Of a stretch of 64,000 nt of DNA, positions 25,121-33,882 are shown one piece after another. Positions within the stretch are counted from its first letter, which is position 1; each line of letters begins with the position of its first letter. The stretch spans positions 91,523 through 155,522 of the forward strand of contig CAVJCT010000005.1 in NCBI GenBank assembly GCA_963648205.1. Direction: 5' to 3'. Origin of the DNA: UBA1181 sp963648205. Lineage in GTDB: Bacteria; Bacteroidota; Bacteroidia; Bacteroidales; Paludibacteraceae. The translations under genes were made by a program, and so were the position numbers. The notes below the pieces were generated by a model, which was given only the letters and a program-made list of their open reading frames with translations, had not been told where the DNA came from and ran no database searches.

Positions 25121-26002
25121 ATGGTAGCAAAGAGGAGGATGTTGGCGGCTTTGAGTATAGTGATGATACTCTTGATGCTGCCGTCGTGTGATAAAATCAA
25201 GAAGAACTGGCGTTTTTGGGTAGACAAGCCGATGGGAGACTTGGTCGCAGAAGTAGGAGAAGAAAAACTATATCAAAGCGAAATATCGTCGAAGATTGAT
25301 TTCAAAGGGCTGAGTGAAGCGGACAGTATGATGGCAGAGGATGCCTTCATAAAGAATTGGATTACAGGACGTTTGCTGTATGACAAGGCTGTTGAGGAGA
25401 TCGATGATATGGAGGAGATAGACTCATTGGTGGAGACTTATCGTCGAACGATGGTAGTTTACGAATATGAGTTGAAATTAGTGAATGACTATATGAGCGA
25501 CAAGTTGTCCGATGCACAGATGCGAACCTATTACAAGGAGAATCCGCGGTTGTTTAATTTGTCGGAAGGACTTGTGAAAGGAATGTTGTTGGTAGGATAT
25601 TCGGATGTGCCAGACTTGAAGGCGATGGAAGCCTTGATGGAGAGTCCCAATGAAGATAACATAGATATGATTTCTTCGATGAGTGTGAAGAATGCGTCGA
25701 GGTTTGACTATTTTATGGACAAGTGGGTGCCGTTGTCTGAGATCAAGAAGAACTCGCCCCTGATGATTTCGGAAAAAGATTTAGAAGAGAATAAACTGTG
25801 TACGATTGCCGATTCTACATACACGGTTTATTTCTATGTGAATGAGTTTAAGCGAGCAGGAGACATTCAACCCTACGATTATGCCCAGTCGAGGATACGT
25901 TCCATTTTGGTTGAGCAGAATAAGACGGATTTCTTGATTGATTATCAGAAGAATCTGTATGAGGCGGGGATAAAGAAGGGGCATGCAAGACGCTATAAAT
26001 AA
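25121..26002 (+). CDS. Lipoprotein of the SurA/parvulin cluster, no catalytic domain seen
   Basis: 293 residues from ATG 25121; a TTG at 25106 and an ATG at 25139 are alternatives. The N-terminus is a lipoprotein signal with lipobox LPSC (Cys23). The following sequence (MGDLVAEVGEEKLYQSEI) resembles the N-terminal segment of SurA/PpiC-type chaperones, which open with V(A)xVGxxxIxxSE, but the GGxLG and HIL(I/V)K parvulin blocks are absent. I therefore read it as a chaperone-like lipoprotein that has lost, or never had, the isomerase domain. It lies between two parvulin genes, which supports a role in outer-membrane protein assembly. Confidence 0.7.
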   Translation: MVAKRRMLAALSIVMILLMLPSCDKIKKNWRFWVDKPMGDLVAEVGEEKLYQSEISSKIDFKGLSEADSMMAEDAFIKNWITGRLLYDKAVEEIDDMEEIDSLVETYRRTMVVYEYELKLVNDYMSDKLSDAQMRTYYKENPRLFNLSEGLVKGMLLVGYSDVPDLKAMEALMESPNEDNIDMISSMSVKNASRFDYFMDKWVPLSEIKKNSPLMISEKDLEENKLCTIADSTYTVYFYVNEFKRAGDIQPYDYAQSRIRSILVEQNKTDFLIDYQKNLYEAGIKKGHARRYK

Positions 26003-26009
26003 GTAAAAT

Positions 26010-27356
26010 ATGAGTAAGAAGATAATAAATCTGTTAGTCTATATCTGTGTTGCGTTGGGAGTAAATTCTCAGAATAATATCATAGATGAGATTGCGTGGG
26101 TAGTAGGAGACGAGGCGATTATGAAATCGGATGTAGAGGAGTATCGTCAGCGTTTGAGATATGAAGGGACGGAGATAGAGGGCGACCCCTATTGTTTTAT
26201 TCCCGAGCAGATTGCCTTGCAGAAGTTGTATTTAGACCAAGCAAAGATTGATAGTATTTTTGCGGATGAAAAGTCTGTAAATACGCAGGTCGAGATGCGT
26301 ATAAATTACCTGATTGGGCAGATTGGTTCGAAAGAGAAATTGGAGGAATATTTTGGTCAGCCAGTATCGTCATTACGCGAGGAGTTGACGGAAATGGTTA
26401 CAAATCAGCAGATTATACAGCAGATGCAACGCAAGTTGGTGAGCAATGTGAAGATTACGCCAGCGGAGGTTGCAGCCTACTATAAGACATTGCCGACGGA
26501 CAGTATTCCGACGGTGCCAATGCAGTTGGAGGTGCAGTTGATAACGATTGCGCCGGTGGTCAGTCAGGCAGCGATTGACGATGTGAAGAGCAAGTTGAGA
26601 GATTTCCAGAAGCGAGTTGATGCAGGAGAGTCTGAGTTTTCAACGTTGGCGATTTTGTATTCTGAAGATACAGAGTCGGCTAAGCACGGAGGAGAGTTGG
26701 GCTATATGGGAAAAGGACAGTTGGTGCCAGAGTTCGCTTCGGTGGCATTCTCACTGACAGACCCGAAACGAGTATCTAAGATTGTGGAGACTGAGTTTGG
26801 CTATCACATCATTCAATTTATTGATAAACAAGGAGATAAGATAAATTGTCGCCATATTCTGATGAAGCCGAAAGTCTCTTTTGTGGAGAAAAACGCTGCA
26901 AAGATGCGTGCGGATAGTGTGGTGAAAGCGATAAAGGAAGGAGAAGTTACCTTTGAAAATGCAGTCAAATTGTATTCAATTGATAAAGGAACGAAGAACA
27001 GTGAAGGATTGATGAACAATGCCAAGACTGGTTCTTCACGTTTCCAGATGCAAGATTTACCTGCAGAGGTAGGTCGTGCGGTGTATGATTTGAAGGAAGG
27101 AGAAATTTCGAAGGTGTTCACCATGGTCAATTCTAATGGAAACGAGGTGTATGCCATCGCCAAGGTGAAACAGCTGATCAAGGCCCATAAAGCGACGGTT
27201 GAGACGGACTATATGGAGATAAAAACCGCTTTTCAAGAGCAGAAAAACAAGGAAGTTTTGGAAGCGTGGATAAAAGAAAAGCAGAAAGACATATACGTCC
27301 GCATTGATGAGAAGTGGAGAAATTGCACATTCCAATATCCAGGTTGGATAAAATAA
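26010..27356 (+). CDS. SurA-like periplasmic chaperone / peptidyl-prolyl isomerase
   Basis: 448 residues, close to E. coli SurA (428). A signal peptide (about 1-20) is followed by the SurA N-domain opening IIDEIAWVVGDEAIMKSDVEEY. Two parvulin domains follow: LEVQLITIAPVVSQ...AKHGGELGYMGKGQLVPEFASVAF (about 170-270) and INCRHILMKPKVSF...NSEGLMNNA (about 280-375). The C-terminal helix packs with the N-domain in SurA. It should chaperone unfolded beta-barrel proteins to the BAM complex. It begins 7 bases after the lipoprotein stop. Confidence 0.9.
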   Translation: MSKKIINLLVYICVALGVNSQNNIIDEIAWVVGDEAIMKSDVEEYRQRLRYEGTEIEGDPYCFIPEQIALQKLYLDQAKIDSIFADEKSVNTQVEMRINYLIGQIGSKEKLEEYFGQPVSSLREELTEMVTNQQIIQQMQRKLVSNVKITPAEVAAYYKTLPTDSIPTVPMQLEVQLITIAPVVSQAAIDDVKSKLRDFQKRVDAGESEFSTLAILYSEDTESAKHGGELGYMGKGQLVPEFASVAFSLTDPKRVSKIVETEFGYHIIQFIDKQGDKINCRHILMKPKVSFVEKNAAKMRADSVVKAIKEGEVTFENAVKLYSIDKGTKNSEGLMNNAKTGSSRFQMQDLPAEVGRAVYDLKEGEISKVFTMVNSNGNEVYAIAKVKQLIKAHKATVETDYMEIKTAFQEQKNKEVLEAWIKEKQKDIYVRIDEKWRNCTFQYPGWIK

Positions 27357-27388
27357 GGATAGTAAGAATTAAGCAAGAAGGATAGACA

Positions 27389-28894
27389 ATGAAAAGGCTT
27401 CACATTCTGATACTTATAGTTTGCTGTATGGTTTCGATGGCAGGAAATGCGCAGAAAAAACGTACAGTCTTGTTGGAGCAATGTGAAGAGTTGACATTTG
27501 ATAAGCAAGGAGGACGGTCGTATCAAGTGTTGCGCGGAAACGTACGATTCCGTCATGAAGACGTGTTGATGTATTGCGACAGTGCCTATTTCTATGATGG
27601 CGGAAACAATTCGTTTGATGCATTTGGACATGTGAGAGTCGTCCAGACCACGGAGACCTCTATGACGGCAGACAGTGTTTTCTATGATGGAACGACCACT
27701 TTGATGAAAGTCAGAGGTCAGGTTGCGTTACGTTCGGGAACATCGACTTTGAACACCCATTTCCTCGATTTCTACCGAGATAAGAATTACGGATATTACT
27801 ATGGAGGAGGTGAGGTCATAGATCAGAACTATCATTTGACCTCGTTCCAGGGATATTATTATGCAGATAACAAGTCGTATTTGTTTAAAGACACGGTTGT
27901 CTTGACCCATCCCGATTATACGATACATGCAGATTCGTTGCGATATCATCAACCATCGGGCAAGGCAACACTGTTAGGACCATCGCTTGTGAAAGGACAT
28001 AAGTATAAGGTACACACTACGAAAGGGTGGATTTATACCACTACGAATGAAGGAAAATTGTATAATCGGTCGGTCATCAATTACGAAAAAGGAAAAAGGA
28101 TGACGGCAGATTCCATCCATTTCAATGCCCAGAAAGGGTGGGTGAAAGCCTATGGACGAGCAGAAGCGCAGGATTCCGTTCAGAAAGTGATTGTACGAGG
28201 AGAGTATATGGAAGGCGATAGCGTTTCGCCGGCCTACGGAAAAGTTTTAGGCAATCCGTATATCGTAGAGTATTCCGACAATGACTCCCTCTATTTGAAG
28301 GGTGATCAGATGTTTTTCACGCAGAAAGATTCAACATTCCGAGTCTATCACAATGTGTGGTTTTATCGTTCAGATATGCAGGGAAAGTGTGATTCTTTAG
28401 TTTATTATAGCAGTGATTCGATGGCGATAATGTTCCGTGATCCGATTATATGGGCAGAGAAAAATCAGTTGACGGGAGCCTCGAATATTGAGATTTACAT
28501 TAAGGATCAGAAGCCTGACCGCATTCACATACCCGAGAAAGCGTTGATCATCCAAGATGAAGATGGTGGAAAATACAATCAACTCTGTAGTAAAAAGGCA
28601 GATGCCTATTTAGAGAACAGCAAGTTGAGACGAGTGGATATGATCGGAGATGCCACCTCGTTGTATTACACCCGTGATGATGACGGTTTGTTGGTAGGAA
28701 TGAATAAGGCGAGTGGACCAGAAATGTCCATCTTCACGAAAAACAATAAGTTGGACAAGATTATAATGACGCCAGATTCGGAGGGTACGATGTATCCGCC
28801 AGACAAGATTCCAGAAGAGGAGTTGTTTCTGAAAGGTTTTAAATGGAGAGATTCTGAGCGTCCGAAGACGAAAGAGGAATTTTTCAGTAAATAA
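27389..28894 (+). CDS. OstA-like (LptA/LptD N-terminal-like) periplasmic protein
   Basis: 501 residues. A signal peptide (about 1-21, AGNAQ) leads into repeated beta strands of the OstA fold: VLRGNVRFRHEDVLMYCDSAYFYDG near residue 47, SFDAFGHVRV, then more copies of the xxGxVxxxxxxxxxxAD pattern (MTADSVFYDG, IHADSLRYH, MTADSIHFN). In Bacteroidota, OstA-like proteins of this size are taken to help carry lipopolysaccharide across the periplasm. It ends near acidic-basic PKTKEEFFSK. It lies 32 bases after surA and 21 before the TonB-dependent receptor. Confidence 0.88.
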   Translation: MKRLHILILIVCCMVSMAGNAQKKRTVLLEQCEELTFDKQGGRSYQVLRGNVRFRHEDVLMYCDSAYFYDGGNNSFDAFGHVRVVQTTETSMTADSVFYDGTTTLMKVRGQVALRSGTSTLNTHFLDFYRDKNYGYYYGGGEVIDQNYHLTSFQGYYYADNKSYLFKDTVVLTHPDYTIHADSLRYHQPSGKATLLGPSLVKGHKYKVHTTKGWIYTTTNEGKLYNRSVINYEKGKRMTADSIHFNAQKGWVKAYGRAEAQDSVQKVIVRGEYMEGDSVSPAYGKVLGNPYIVEYSDNDSLYLKGDQMFFTQKDSTFRVYHNVWFYRSDMQGKCDSLVYYSSDSMAIMFRDPIIWAEKNQLTGASNIEIYIKDQKPDRIHIPEKALIIQDEDGGKYNQLCSKKADAYLENSKLRRVDMIGDATSLYYTRDDDGLLVGMNKASGPEMSIFTKNNKLDKIIMTPDSEGTMYPPDKIPEEELFLKGFKWRDSERPKTKEEFFSK

Positions 28895-28915
28895 AAAAGG
28901 TACGAGAGAGTTTCT

Positions 28916-31339
28916 ATGCGGAAAGTTTTGTTCATATTTTTTGCATTGTGCGGAATTTTATGTCATGTTTCGGCTCGACCCTTTCAAGTGAAGGGAGAGG
29001 TGAAGGATGATAGCAGAAATCCGTTGCCGTATGTGAATGTGATGGTGAAAGGAACGACGCATGGAAATATGACCGATGAGAACGGTAAGTATCTGATAAA
29101 CTGTAATATAGATGAGCAAGATTCGATTACGGTAGTCTTTTCCATCATCGGATATGAAACGAAGGAGAAGCGAGTAGCCGTCAGAGGAGAAGAGGTGACG
29201 GTCAACACCTATTTGTCGGAGAAGACGGAGGTGTTGGAGCAGTATGAGATGAATGCGATACGAAAGCAGGAGACTTCGATAGAGTTGTTGGACGTGTCGA
29301 ATTTGCGATCGATGCCGACAACGACGGGAGGCGGAATTGAGTCGTTGATAGCCACGCAGGCCGGAGTGTCGATGAACAATGAACTCAGTTCGCAGTATTC
29401 CGTACGAGGCGGAAACTACGACGAGAACAGTGTGTATGTCAATTCGATAGAAGTCTACCGCCCTCTGTTGATACGGTCAGGTGAGCAGGAAGGACTTTCG
29501 TTTGTCAATCCAGATATGGTAGAGTCCGTCTCGTTCTCTTCAGGAGGATTTGGCGTGGAGTATGGTGATAAAATGTCGTCTGTTTTGGACATTAAATATA
29601 AGAAACCAACACACTTTGAAGGTTCAGCCTCCATCTCGTTGTTGGGAGCGTCGGCGTATGTTGGTCATTCCACGAAGAAATTTTCGCAGATGCATGGATT
29701 CCGATATAAAACCTCGTCGTATATGTTGGGATCTATGGAGACCGATGCGGAGTATGACCCTAACTTTTTGGATTATCAGACCCACTTGACCTACGATTTC
29801 AATGACAAATGGTCGTTGTCTTTTTTAGGCAATATTTCAAGAAATGATTATCGATTTGAGCCGATAAGCAGAAGCACCTCTTTTGGAACGATGAATGAGG
29901 TGAAGAATTTCACTGTCTATTTTGATGGTAAGGAGAAAGACCTTTTCCGCACCTACTTTGGTTCGTTCTCTTTAGATTGTGAGGCAACTGAACGGAGCAA
30001 ATTCAGTTTGTTGGCATCCGCCTTTCACACAGCGGAAGAAGTGTCGTATGACATAACGGGACAGTATTGGTTGAGTGAGACGGTGGGCGGTTCTATTTTG
30101 ATAGATGAAGCGTCGGGAGTTGGCACCTACCATGAGCATGCCAGAGACCGATTGGGTGCGACGGTAACAAATGTGTCGTTGTTGGGAGAACATAAATTGC
30201 CATTCAATGTCTTGAAATGGGGTGCTACCGTTCAAGGCGAGTTCATCGACGATGAAATCAGTGAATGGGAGATGCGAGATTCCGCAGGATATTCCATTTC
30301 GAAAACAGGAACGAGCAAAGACTATTTAGCGTTGTATGATAATTTGACGGCAGACCCTGATATGCAGTGTTTGCGGGCATCTGTCTATCTGCAAGATGCC
30401 TATACGAAGCACGGTTTGCGAGGCAAGATGACCTTGACGGGAGGCGTGCGTGTGTCATATTGGAGTTTCAACGATGAGATATTGGCGAGTCCGAGGGTTT
30501 CCATCGCCTTTTTCCCTAAGAAATATGAAAATTGGGGATTGCGAGCATCGGGAGGTATCTATTATCAGTCGTTATTCTATAAAGAAATAAAAAAAGAGAC
30601 GACGGATGCCTACGGAAATAGTACGATTGAGCTGAATAAGAAAGCCAAGTCGCCACGATCCTATCAGTTGTTGTTAGCGTCGGACTATTATTTCAAAGTG
30701 AAGAAGAACCCATTCAAGTTCACTGTCGAGGCGTATGGAAAGTATATCGACCGAATCATTCCGTATAGTGTTGATAATACGCAGATTACATATCGCGGAG
30801 AGAACTGTGCGGATGGATTTGCCGTCGGGTTAGACACGAAATTGTTTGGAGAGTTTGTGCCAGGAACAGACTCGTGGATATCCCTTTCTTTTATGCGGAC
30901 GATGGAGAATATCTATGGCGATGGCAAGGGGTATATTTATCGTCCGACTGACCAGTTGTATAATATTTCTCTCTTCTTTCAGGACTATTTCCCAGGGTAT
31001 GACAAGTTGAAAATCAACCTCAAACTGATATGGGCAGACGGTATGCCATTCGGACCAGCGAACGATGAACTCAACAAATCGGCGTTTAGGATGAAAGACT
31101 ATCGAAGGGTGGATATTGGAGCGACCTTCTCATTGCGGAGAGGTGTTGATAAAATAATGCAGAGAAAGTTTTTTTCGTGGATGAAAGCTTTGTCTTTTAA
31201 CTTAGATTTTTTTAATTTGCTCGGTATAAAAAATGTTAATTCGTACTATTGGGTTGCCGATGCGTCGGGAAGTCAGTATGCAGTTCCGAACTATCTAACG
31301 GGGCGTCGAATTAATTTCAAGATACAGATAGACTTTTAA
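28916..31339 (+). CDS. TonB-dependent receptor with carboxypeptidase-like regulatory domain
   Basis: 807 residues. Signal peptide about 1-20. A CarboxypepD_reg-like domain (about 24-105; FQVKGEVKDDSRNPLPYVNVMVKG, MTDENGKY) precedes the plug (about 120-220; GIESLIATQAGVSMNNELSSQYSVRGGNYDENSVYVN) and a beta-barrel ending with an aromatic residue (NFKIQIDF), as outer membrane barrels do. No SusD-like partner lies beside it, so it is not a Sus-type glycan system. The ligand is unknown. Its conserved-looking place behind the OstA-like gene suggests an envelope-assembly or housekeeping uptake role, which is inference. Confidence 0.9.
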   Translation: MRKVLFIFFALCGILCHVSARPFQVKGEVKDDSRNPLPYVNVMVKGTTHGNMTDENGKYLINCNIDEQDSITVVFSIIGYETKEKRVAVRGEEVTVNTYLSEKTEVLEQYEMNAIRKQETSIELLDVSNLRSMPTTTGGGIESLIATQAGVSMNNELSSQYSVRGGNYDENSVYVNSIEVYRPLLIRSGEQEGLSFVNPDMVESVSFSSGGFGVEYGDKMSSVLDIKYKKPTHFEGSASISLLGASAYVGHSTKKFSQMHGFRYKTSSYMLGSMETDAEYDPNFLDYQTHLTYDFNDKWSLSFLGNISRNDYRFEPISRSTSFGTMNEVKNFTVYFDGKEKDLFRTYFGSFSLDCEATERSKFSLLASAFHTAEEVSYDITGQYWLSETVGGSILIDEASGVGTYHEHARDRLGATVTNVSLLGEHKLPFNVLKWGATVQGEFIDDEISEWEMRDSAGYSISKTGTSKDYLALYDNLTADPDMQCLRASVYLQDAYTKHGLRGKMTLTGGVRVSYWSFNDEILASPRVSIAFFPKKYENWGLRASGGIYYQSLFYKEIKKETTDAYGNSTIELNKKAKSPRSYQLLLASDYYFKVKKNPFKFTVEAYGKYIDRIIPYSVDNTQITYRGENCADGFAVGLDTKLFGEFVPGTDSWISLSFMRTMENIYGDGKGYIYRPTDQLYNISLFFQDYFPGYDKLKINLKLIWADGMPFGPANDELNKSAFRMKDYRRVDIGATFSLRRGVDKIMQRKFFSWMKALSFNLDFFNLLGIKNVNSYYWVADASGSQYAVPNYLTGRRINFKIQIDF

Positions 31340-31354
31340 GGGGGATAGAGGCGT

Positions 31355-32824
31355 ATGACAGAAGAGAAAGGGAAGTTTTTCCCGTTGGTGACGCTAACGG
31401 CGTTGTTTTTCATGTGGGGATTTATCACGTGTTTGAATGATATCCTCATACCCTATTTAAAGGATGTCTTTGCGTTGAACTATTTTCAGTCGAACTTAGT
31501 TCAGTTGGCGTTTTATGTAGCCTATTTCGTGGTGTCGTTGCTCTACTTTATCGTGTCGGCAACGATCGGCGATCCGATTTTGAAGGTAGGATATAAGAAT
31601 ACGATATCGTTGGGGTTGATCATATCGGCGATAGCGTGTTTCTTCTTATTTATGGAAGCCAGTTCGGAGCATCCGACATTTTTGTTTTTCTTGTTCTCAT
31701 TAGTGCTATTGGGAACGGGATTTACTTTTTTGCAGATTGCTGCCAATCCTTTGGTTGCCAATTTTGGAAGACCAGAGTCGGCGTCGAGTCGGTTGAACTT
31801 GGTGCAAGGCTTCAATGCTTTGGGAACGACTTTCGCACCGATTATCGGAGGATATGTGATATTTAACTTGTTGGCAGACGTTGTCAAAGATGGTGTTTCA
31901 CGAACGCCGGATGCGGTGCAGATACCGTATCTTTTCTTGTCGAGTGTGCTGATGATACTCTCTGGAGTGTTGTTTTTCGCCGACATTCCCAACGTTTATC
32001 CTAAAGACACGGGAGAGAAACCACTCAGCCGAGTGGGAGCATTGAAGTACCCTTATTTGGTGTTTGGAATGGTGGGCATTTTCTGTTATGTAGGTGCTGA
32101 GGTTGCGATTGGAAGTAACTTGGTGAACTACATGCGAGACTTCCACGGATTCCCAGATCAGGAAGCCAGTGCGTTCCTGTCGTTCTATTGGGGAGGCTCT
32201 ATGATCGGACGATTTGTGGGGGCTATTTCCATGCGAGACATGAATAAAAGGAAGAAATACCTTTTGATGGCAGTGTTGGCGATCGCAGCGTTGGGAATGA
32301 TTTATTGGTCGTTCGGTACGTCGTTAAATTTGGATTTGAAATCGCTGGTCTACTATTTCAAGGACAAGCACTGGTGGTTGTATGTTGTGGCGTTGGTGTT
32401 GAACTATTTCGCCTTCATCATGGCAAAGTCGAAGCCGTCGAGGATGATTGGACTCTTTGCGATGGCAAATATATGCTTGTTGGCAGTGATGTTGACCACG
32501 GAGAGTGAGTTGTCGTTGTGGGCTATTTTGTCGGTTGGACTTTTCAATTCAATCATCTTCTCCAACATTTTTACCTTGGCGATAGATGGATTGGGAAAAT
32601 ATACCTCGCAAGGCTCGTCGTTGTTGGTGATGATGGTTTTGGGAGGAGCGGTAGTGCCACCGACCTTAGGATTAGTAGCAGACCACTTAGGCAGTTTGCA
32701 TTATGCATTCTCGTTGCCGATTATATGTTATGCTTACCTTGTGTGGTATGGATTTAAAGGCTGTAGAGTGGGGAAGAAGGTGAGTGCGGTTGATGAGGCG
32801 AGCGTTGAAACGAATGAAGAATAA
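31355..32824 (+). CDS. FucP/GluP-type sugar:proton symporter (major facilitator)
   Basis: 489 residues, about 12 membrane helices. The first helix FFPLVTLTALFFMWGFITCLNDILIPYLKDVF and the following FQSNLVQLAFYVAYFV are the signature of the FucP family, which takes up L-fucose, glucose or galactose with protons. The segment GGYVIFNLL in helix 5 is also typical. There is an insertion near residues 320-365 (LNLDLKSLVYYFKDKHWWLYV) with an added hydrophobic stretch, making it longer than E. coli FucP (438). The downstream ROK kinase makes glucose or a similar hexose the likely substrate. Confidence 0.9.
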   Translation: MTEEKGKFFPLVTLTALFFMWGFITCLNDILIPYLKDVFALNYFQSNLVQLAFYVAYFVVSLLYFIVSATIGDPILKVGYKNTISLGLIISAIACFFLFMEASSEHPTFLFFLFSLVLLGTGFTFLQIAANPLVANFGRPESASSRLNLVQGFNALGTTFAPIIGGYVIFNLLADVVKDGVSRTPDAVQIPYLFLSSVLMILSGVLFFADIPNVYPKDTGEKPLSRVGALKYPYLVFGMVGIFCYVGAEVAIGSNLVNYMRDFHGFPDQEASAFLSFYWGGSMIGRFVGAISMRDMNKRKKYLLMAVLAIAALGMIYWSFGTSLNLDLKSLVYYFKDKHWWLYVVALVLNYFAFIMAKSKPSRMIGLFAMANICLLAVMLTTESELSLWAILSVGLFNSIIFSNIFTLAIDGLGKYTSQGSSLLVMMVLGGAVVPPTLGLVADHLGSLHYAFSLPIICYAYLVWYGFKGCRVGKKVSAVDEASVETNEE

Positions 32825-32851
32825 TAAAAAAATAAATACTTAATATAAAAC

Positions 32852-33820
32852 ATGAAAAGTGAGTTGAAGCCCAATGTTGTGGGCATAGATATTGGAGGAA
32901 CGAACTCTGTGATTGGACTCGTTAATCGTGAGGGACAGGTGATTGCGACGACTTCGATCAAGACGCAGTCATACCCAGAATTCAACCAGTATGCAGATGC
33001 ATTGAGTGACGCTATCAAGTCGCTCATCGCTGCCAATGGAGGAATCGACAAGGTACAAGGAGTTGGAGTTGGTGCGCCAAATGCAAATTTCTACACAGGA
33101 AACATTGAGTATGCTGCCAATTTGCCTTGGAAGGGAATAGTTCCATTCGCTAAGGAGATTTCAAAAAGAGTTGGTTTGCCAGTAGCCTTGACAAACGATG
33201 CGAACGCAGCAGCCATTGGCGAGATGACCTACGGTGTGGCTCGTGGAATGAAAGATTTCATCATGATCACATTAGGAACGGGTGTCGGAAGCGGTATCGT
33301 TGCAAATGGTCAGATGATTTATGGTCATGACGGATTCGCTGGAGAGTTGGGTCACTGCATTGTCGTGCGTAACGGCAGAAAATGTGGCTGCGGAAACTGC
33401 GGTTGCTTGGAGACCTATACTTCAGCAACGGGAGTGGCTCGCACGGCAAGAGAGTTCTTGGAGAAGCGTGCGAACGAAGATTCTTTGCTTCGCAAGATTC
33501 CTGCAGCAGACATCACTTCAAAGGATGTGTACGACGCTGCAAAGGCAGGAGACCAGATGGCAAAAGACATTTTCGCTTTCACAGGAGAAATCTTAGGACA
33601 GTCGTTGGCTGACTTTGTCAAGTTTAGTAGTCCAGAGGCATTCGTCTTGTTTGGCGGTTTGGCAAAATCAGGAGATTTGTTGATCGAGCCAATCAAGAAG
33701 GCAATGGAGGCCAATTTGATGCCTATCTTCCGCAATAAGGTGAAGATTTTGTTGTCTGGAATGAAAGAGGCAGATGCAGCAGTTTTAGGCGCATCAGCTT
33801 TGGGTTGGGACGCTAAATAA
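32852..33820 (+). CDS. ROK-family sugar kinase, probable glucokinase
   Basis: 322 residues. ATP-binding motif VVGIDIGGTNSVIGLV near residue 9; catalytic-region LTNDANAAAIGE near 112; ROK zinc site GHCIVVRNGRKCGCGNCGCLETY near 166 (one His and three Cys); second phosphate motif LGTGVGSGIV. It should phosphorylate a hexose, most often glucose, on entry to glycolysis. It follows the sugar permease by 27 bases, so uptake and phosphorylation are co-expressed. Sequence alone does not exclude fructose or N-acetyl sugars. Confidence 0.92.
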   Translation: MKSELKPNVVGIDIGGTNSVIGLVNREGQVIATTSIKTQSYPEFNQYADALSDAIKSLIAANGGIDKVQGVGVGAPNANFYTGNIEYAANLPWKGIVPFAKEISKRVGLPVALTNDANAAAIGEMTYGVARGMKDFIMITLGTGVGSGIVANGQMIYGHDGFAGELGHCIVVRNGRKCGCGNCGCLETYTSATGVARTAREFLEKRANEDSLLRKIPAADITSKDVYDAAKAGDQMAKDIFAFTGEILGQSLADFVKFSSPEAFVLFGGLAKSGDLLIEPIKKAMEANLMPIFRNKVKILLSGMKEADAAVLGASALGWDAK

Positions 33821-33854
33821 GTCCAAACAGACTCATAATATACGATATAAGTGG

Positions 33855-33882
33855 GGGAGTAGCCGTTTGGTTACTCCCTTTT
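33855..33882. terminator. Terminator between the ROK kinase and the helicase
   Basis: Arms GGGAGTAGCC / GGTTACTCCC (10 bp, one G-U) with loop GTTT and a T-run; it overlaps the last codons of the convergent helicase gene. Confidence 0.8.

Noticed and set aside
23147..27356. Tandem duplication of a single parvulin gene
   Set aside because: The two isomerases differ in length and in all regions outside the parvulin blocks, and the lipoprotein between them lacks the domain; an ancient family relation is enough.
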